Origin: Verrucomicrobiales bacterium
Lineage (GTDB): Bacteria; Verrucomicrobiota; Verrucomicrobiia; Limisphaerales; UBA11320
Direction of reading: 5' to 3'
Assembly: GCA_003452185.1 (NCBI GenBank)
Contig: DMJJ01000336.1
Location: 1 to 9,277, forward strand
DNA: 9,277 bases
The translations under genes and the position numbers were made by a program. Below the pieces are notes generated by a model that saw only the letters and a program-made list of their open reading frames with translations, did no database searches and had not been told where the DNA came from. This document shows, piece by piece, positions 6,558-9,277 of the stretch (within the stretch, counting starts at the first letter, position 1; every line of letters begins with the position of its first letter).

Positions 6558-6566
6558 TGCTAGGGT
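6558..6566 (+). promoter_or_regulatory. Possible extended -10 element for the response regulator
   Basis: TGCTAGGGT matches the TGn-TAnnnT form of an extended -10. The bases at the expected -35 position (6538-6543, TCCCAC) are poor, which would suit an activator-dependent promoter next to the adjacent dyad. The predicted leader to the ATG at 6672 is about 100 nt. Confidence 0.3.
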
Positions 6567-6671
6567 GCTTGGAGAAGGGCTCCACCCGAAGGGATGGCCC
6601 CGGGGCTGGCGCGCGCACACCGGGGTGGCCATCGGCTCTTTTGGGTTGAACCCGGCGCCCCGGCGGATCAA

Positions 6672-7325
6672 ATGAACACCATGCCCGCACACGGAATCGC
6701 CAGCATCCTGATCGTGGAGGATGACCCCCGGCAACTCCGTCTGTACTCACGCGCCCTCCGCGGATACAAGGTGACGTGCGTCTCCACCGCCTCCGCCGCA
6801 CTCCGGGAGCTTGAGGCGGCTCGCCCGGACCTGATCATCCTCGACCATGTCCTGGCCGGGGGGGAGCTCGGGGTCGATTTCCTGCCGCGGCTCAAGGCCG
6901 CCGCGGCCCACATACCCGTGGTGATGATCTCCGGGACCCTGGACATCGCAGGACGCCTTCAGGCGCTGCAAGGCCCCGACTCCGCCCACTATATGCTGGA
7001 GAAGCCGGTCGACCTCGATGAACTGGAGCGGGTGGTGAAGTCGGCGATCACGGAATGTGGCCTCGGGGAAACGGTCCGGGTGCTCCAGTCGCTCGAGCGG
7101 GCGGAGAAGATCGAGGACTCGGACCCGGAGCGCCGCTTCACCGAACGGCTCTCCCGCCAGCACAGCCTCCTCAACCGGCTCAGGGGGACGAGCGAAAAGC
7201 CGAACATCTCCCTCCTGGCCCGCGACTACGCCGTCTCCCGGCGGACGATCCTCCGGGATCTGCACGACCTGGTGCAGAGGGGACAGCTGGACCCCGCTCT
7301 CGATCCTTCGGATGCCGAGGGGTGA
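6672..7325 (+). CDS. Response regulator: receiver domain plus DeoR/HTH_11-like DNA-binding domain
   Basis: A 217-residue cytoplasmic two-component regulator. Receiver domain, about 10-126: the acidic cluster Glu16-Asp17-Asp18 in ILIVEDD, phosphoacceptor Asp58 in LIILDHVL, Ser87 in VVMISGT and Lys111 in LEKPVDLDEL are all present, so it should be phosphorylatable. A charged linker (about 130-172) leads to a C-terminal helix-turn-helix (about 178-205), where SLLARDYAVSRRTILRDL followed by HDLVQRGQL has the pattern of DeoR or HTH_11 winged helices. This output differs from the usual OmpR, NarL or NtrC types. No histidine kinase lies next to it, so it is an orphan here and its signal is unknown. 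The ATG at 6672 is chosen because it sits just before the receiver domain; an ATG at 6681 is possible, and an open extension to 6594 adds residues with no domain character. Only a weak GGCGG lies upstream as a ribosome binding site. Confidence 0.92.
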   Translation: MNTMPAHGIASILIVEDDPRQLRLYSRALRGYKVTCVSTASAALRELEAARPDLIILDHVLAGGELGVDFLPRLKAAAAHIPVVMISGTLDIAGRLQALQGPDSAHYMLEKPVDLDELERVVKSAITECGLGETVRVLQSLERAEKIEDSDPERRFTERLSRQHSLLNRLRGTSEKPNISLLARDYAVSRRTILRDLHDLVQRGQLDPALDPSDAEG

Positions 7326-7401
7326 CGGGGACTCATGGAGGCCCGGCTGGCGCCGGGGGGTGATTGCGCTCACCACTGCGATTGCGCCCACGACGCGACG
7401 C

Positions 7402-7422
7402 GGCCGGGGGGGCTCCCCGGCC
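7402..7422. terminator. GC-rich hairpin between convergent genes
   Basis: GGCCGGGG (7402-7409) pairs perfectly with CCCCGGCC (7415-7422) around a 5-nt loop, in the 114-bp gap between the response regulator stop and the DUF4340 stop. No T-tract follows on either strand, so it would be a bidirectional hairpin of unproven efficiency. A weaker 5-bp dyad (GGTGA/TCACC, 7359-7374) precedes it. Confidence 0.45.
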
Positions 7423-7439
7423 ACGATCTACTGCGCGGG

Positions 7440-8645
7440 TCACTTCGGATCGAGCGTCGGCAGGGCTCCGGGAGCGCCGAGGGGGGAGGCCTCCTCCTTC
7501 TTCGAGTCATCCTTCTTGTCAGCCAGGAACTCGCGACGAGCCTTGAGGAGGTTGTCGATGCTCCACTTGTCGAAGAGGTACACCCATTTGTCGTGGAACT
7601 GCTCCTTCTTGAGCTTCTCTTGGAGCTTGGCAGCCTTCTCCTTGAATTCCTTGTCGAGCTTCTCCTTGTCCTCGGGCTTCTCATCCTTGCCCGGAGTCCG
7701 CTCCTTGGGGAGATCCGCCGTGGTGGTGAACTGGGCAAAGGAGCGCCCCTCGGCGTCGGCCTTGCCGATTTTCACCGTGTAGGAGAATCCGTCGAAGGTC
7801 TCCAGTTTCGCCATGACGGGCTTGTCGAGGCCGGTCTCCTCGGGCTTCCGGTCCGGCGGGGCGACATCGTGGAAATTGGCGGACGTGAGAAGGTAGTTCA
7901 GGCCCGAGGTCTTGGCGGAGTCGAGCTTCTCGTCCCCCTTGAGATCGGCCAGCTTCCACTCGCCGCTCTCGGTCTCGCGGCTCAGCTTCCAGCTGTTGGT
8001 CGCCTCGGTGGCGGTGACAGTCACGGCGCGAAGCTTCTCGACCTTGAGGAACTCCTTCTCGATCCACTCCTCGGCCTTGGGCTCGATGCTGGCAAAGGCT
8101 TCGGACACGAGCGCGACGCTCGCGGGGTCGCCCCCGGCCATGACGTAGCGTCCGTTGGGGAACGAGCCGCCGCCGAACGGGGAGCCGCCGGCCGACTCCC
8201 GGACATGCTTCTTCCCGAGGAGGAGCGACGTGAGGACCTTGCCCCCCTTGTCCTTGAATTCCACCAGGGTGCCCGAGTTGGTGCCCTTTCCAGGCGGGAC
8301 CAACTCCATCCGCTCGAGCTGTGAACCGCCGGCCCGGATCGGCTGGGTCACCTTGAGTTCCATCACCTTGATGAGGAAATCGTGAAGCGACCCGAAGTTT
8401 GCCGGGTAATTGGCCCTCTCGGCCACGCCCCAGGCTTCGCCCGACTTCGCCAGGGTCACGGAGCCGGACGGCCCCTTGATGCCGACCCCTTCGACCGCGT
8501 TGACGTCAAAGCTGCTGAAGAGCTTCTGCCCCATCCGCTGGCTTGAGTCTTTCCACGATGCGTCCTCCTTGCGGGTCAGCGTGATGCCCACGCCTCCCAG
8601 CACCGCGCCCACGATGATCAGAATGATGAGTTGGTTTCGGTTCAT
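7440..8645 (-). CDS. Membrane-anchored DUF4340 protein of a Gld-like ABC transporter operon
   Basis: A 401-residue protein with one N-terminal membrane segment (about 5-24, LIILIIVGAVLGGVGITL) and no clear cleavage site, so it is probably anchored with the rest in the periplasm. The body fits the DUF4340 pattern: short beta-rich segments such as VNAVEGVGI and SVTLAKSGEAW, then LEFKDKGG-type and LLLGKKHV strands, and an N-terminal half that appears repeated in the second half (TVTATEATNSWKLSRE). A very charged helical stretch (about 310-345, rich in Lys/Glu) precedes a conserved-looking KWVYLFDKWSIDNLL near the end, and the tail is Lys/Asp-rich. DUF4340 genes typically follow GldG-like genes next to an ABC ATPase and permease; the exact function is unknown. 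Its ATG overlaps the stop of the upstream gene (ATGA at 8645-8642), indicating translational coupling. Confidence 0.85.
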   Translation of the reverse strand: MNRNQLIILIIVGAVLGGVGITLTRKEDASWKDSSQRMGQKLFSSFDVNAVEGVGIKGPSGSVTLAKSGEAWGVAERANYPANFGSLHDFLIKVMELKVTQPIRAGGSQLERMELVPPGKGTNSGTLVEFKDKGGKVLTSLLLGKKHVRESAGGSPFGGGSFPNGRYVMAGGDPASVALVSEAFASIEPKAEEWIEKEFLKVEKLRAVTVTATEATNSWKLSRETESGEWKLADLKGDEKLDSAKTSGLNYLLTSANFHDVAPPDRKPEETGLDKPVMAKLETFDGFSYTVKIGKADAEGRSFAQFTTTADLPKERTPGKDEKPEDKEKLDKEFKEKAAKLQEKLKKEQFHDKWVYLFDKWSIDNLLKARREFLADKKDDSKKEEASPLGAPGALPTLDPK

Positions 8646-9277
8646 TTCGCCCCCGATCGGTTCTTGCGGACAAACCAGAGCCCCAGCCCGGCCAGGGTGA
8701 CCAACAGCGGCATGCCCGCGATGTTCACTCCCTTGAGGAATCCCTCAAGCGACTCGATGTCCTTGCGGAGATCCTTCCGGACCCCCTTGAGCTTCCCCTT
8801 GGCCTCGGACTCCTGCTTCCGGAACTTGGCGATCTCCGCCTGCTGTTCCGGGGAAAGGACAAACCGCTGACCCGACTCCTTCTTGTGCTGCTGCAGCTCG
8901 TTGAGCTTCGCCTGGGTCTCCTGCAGCCCCTGCTCCAGCTTCTGGAGGGCCTCACGATGCTTGGCCTGCGCCCGGGTCTCCATCTCCTGCACGACGGTGA
9001 ACGGGCGGCTCGACACGGCGCGGCTCCGAACCCGGATCAGGTTGCTGTCCCCCGCCATCTGCTCGACCATGTTTTGGGCGAAGGAGAGGTTGTCGTTGAA
9101 GTACTGAACCAGCTTCTGGCCGAAAAAGTTCTGAACCTGCACCGCAAACTGGTCGTAGATAAAGTCGGAATCCCCCACGAGGATCACCACACCGTCGGAC
9201 TTGGCCTCCTTGAGGGCCCCGGAGTCTGCAGCCTTCTCATCCTTCTTCTCCCCCTCCTTCTTGTCCGGAGCGGCGGC
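8642..9277 (-). CDS. GldG-like ABC transporter auxiliary protein, C-terminal part
   Basis: The frame is open to the right edge, giving 211 residues of the C-terminus; the start lies outside the window. At the cut end there is a Lys/Glu-rich linker (KKEGEKKDEK) followed by SDGVVILVGDSDFIYDQF, the VVxxGDSDF motif that closes the auxiliary domain of GldG-like proteins. Next come LSFAQNMVEQMAGDSNLI and IRVRSR, matching the usual family wording of a missing-domain description: NxxDWLAGDxxLIxIRSR. A long coiled-coil region follows (about 95-180 of the visible part, e.g. KLEQGLQETQAKLNELQQ and RKDLRKDIESLEGFLK), then one C-terminal membrane helix (MPLLVTLAGLGLWFV) and a basic RKNR end. GldG belongs to the GldA-GldF-GldG complex first described for gliding motility in Bacteroidetes; homologues are widespread in non-gliding bacteria, so motility should not be inferred. 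ABC ATPase and permease genes are expected beyond the right edge. Confidence 0.87.
   Translation of the reverse strand, partial: AAAPDKKEGEKKDEKAADSGALKEAKSDGVVILVGDSDFIYDQFAVQVQNFFGQKLVQYFNDNLSFAQNMVEQMAGDSNLIRVRSRAVSSRPFTVVQEMETRAQAKHREALQKLEQGLQETQAKLNELQQHKKESGQRFVLSPEQQAEIAKFRKQESEAKGKLKGVRKDLRKDIESLEGFLKGVNIAGMPLLVTLAGLGLWFVRKNRSGAK

Larger units (their letters stand above)
6353..6671 (+). other. Intergenic region upstream of the response regulator
   Basis: This 319-bp stretch holds, in order, the intrinsic terminator, a 21-bp inverted repeat, a run of 8 C (6507-6514), a 19-bp inverted repeat, and an extended -10-like element. The response regulator frame is open back to 6594, but residues before the chosen ATG lie ahead of the receiver domain and look non-coding. 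Confidence 0.6.

Noticed and set aside
7362..7387. Two copies of GATTGCGC 18 bp apart, considered as a start of a repeat array.
   Set aside because: Only two short copies exist and the spacing does not continue, so neither a CRISPR nor a tandem array is supported.
7335..8324. A 329-codon plus-strand frame rich in Leu/Glu opposite the DUF4340 gene.
   Set aside because: It mirrors Lys/Glu-rich codons of the real minus-strand gene and has no start signal or domain.
1..9277. tRNA, rRNA, CRISPR arrays and insertion sequences.
   Set aside because: I saw no tRNA cloverleaf, no conserved rRNA blocks, no regular short repeats and no transposase motifs or terminal inverted repeats.

Overview
The window is GC-rich and shows one partial gene at each edge, five complete genes, and several hairpins at gene ends. 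It most likely comes from a Verrucomicrobiota-type bacterium (Pedosphaera/Limisphaerales-like) or a close PVC relative. The basis is a GldG-like ABC auxiliary gene followed by a DUF4340 gene, a large secreted duplicated protein ending in a short beta-rich domain, a stand-alone RHS protein, and strong GC bias. This assignment is inference; no rRNA or other marker gene is present.

Layout. (1) 2-247 (+): the C-terminal 81 residues of an M17 leucyl aminopeptidase. (2) 293-1786 (-): a compact secreted RHS-core protein with a toxin-like C-terminus, convergent with the aminopeptidase. (3) 1865-2794 (-): a GlpG-type rhomboid protease with its catalytic residues intact, 78 bp upstream of the RHS gene and in the same direction. 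(4) 2795-3205: a 411-bp divergent intergenic region with G/C homopolymer runs and palindromes. (5) 3206-6352 (+): a roughly 1050-residue exported protein of unknown function made of two tandem ~448-residue copies plus a small C-terminal domain, closed by a very clear intrinsic terminator. (6) 6672-7325 (+): an orphan response regulator joining a receiver domain to a DeoR/HTH_11-like helix-turn-helix, preceded by two perfect inverted repeats. (7) 7440-8645 (-) and 8642-9277 (-): a membrane-anchored DUF4340 protein and the C-terminal part of a GldG-like protein, overlapping by 4 bp in one operon that enters from the right edge.

Two parts deserve attention. One is the pairing of a rhomboid protease with a downstream RHS protein carrying a possible ADP-ribosyltransferase-like tail and no visible immunity gene. 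The other is the internally duplicated secreted protein, which matches no family I recognise. The other genes are familiar housekeeping or envelope functions. A functional link between the rhomboid and RHS genes is a hypothesis based on proximity only.
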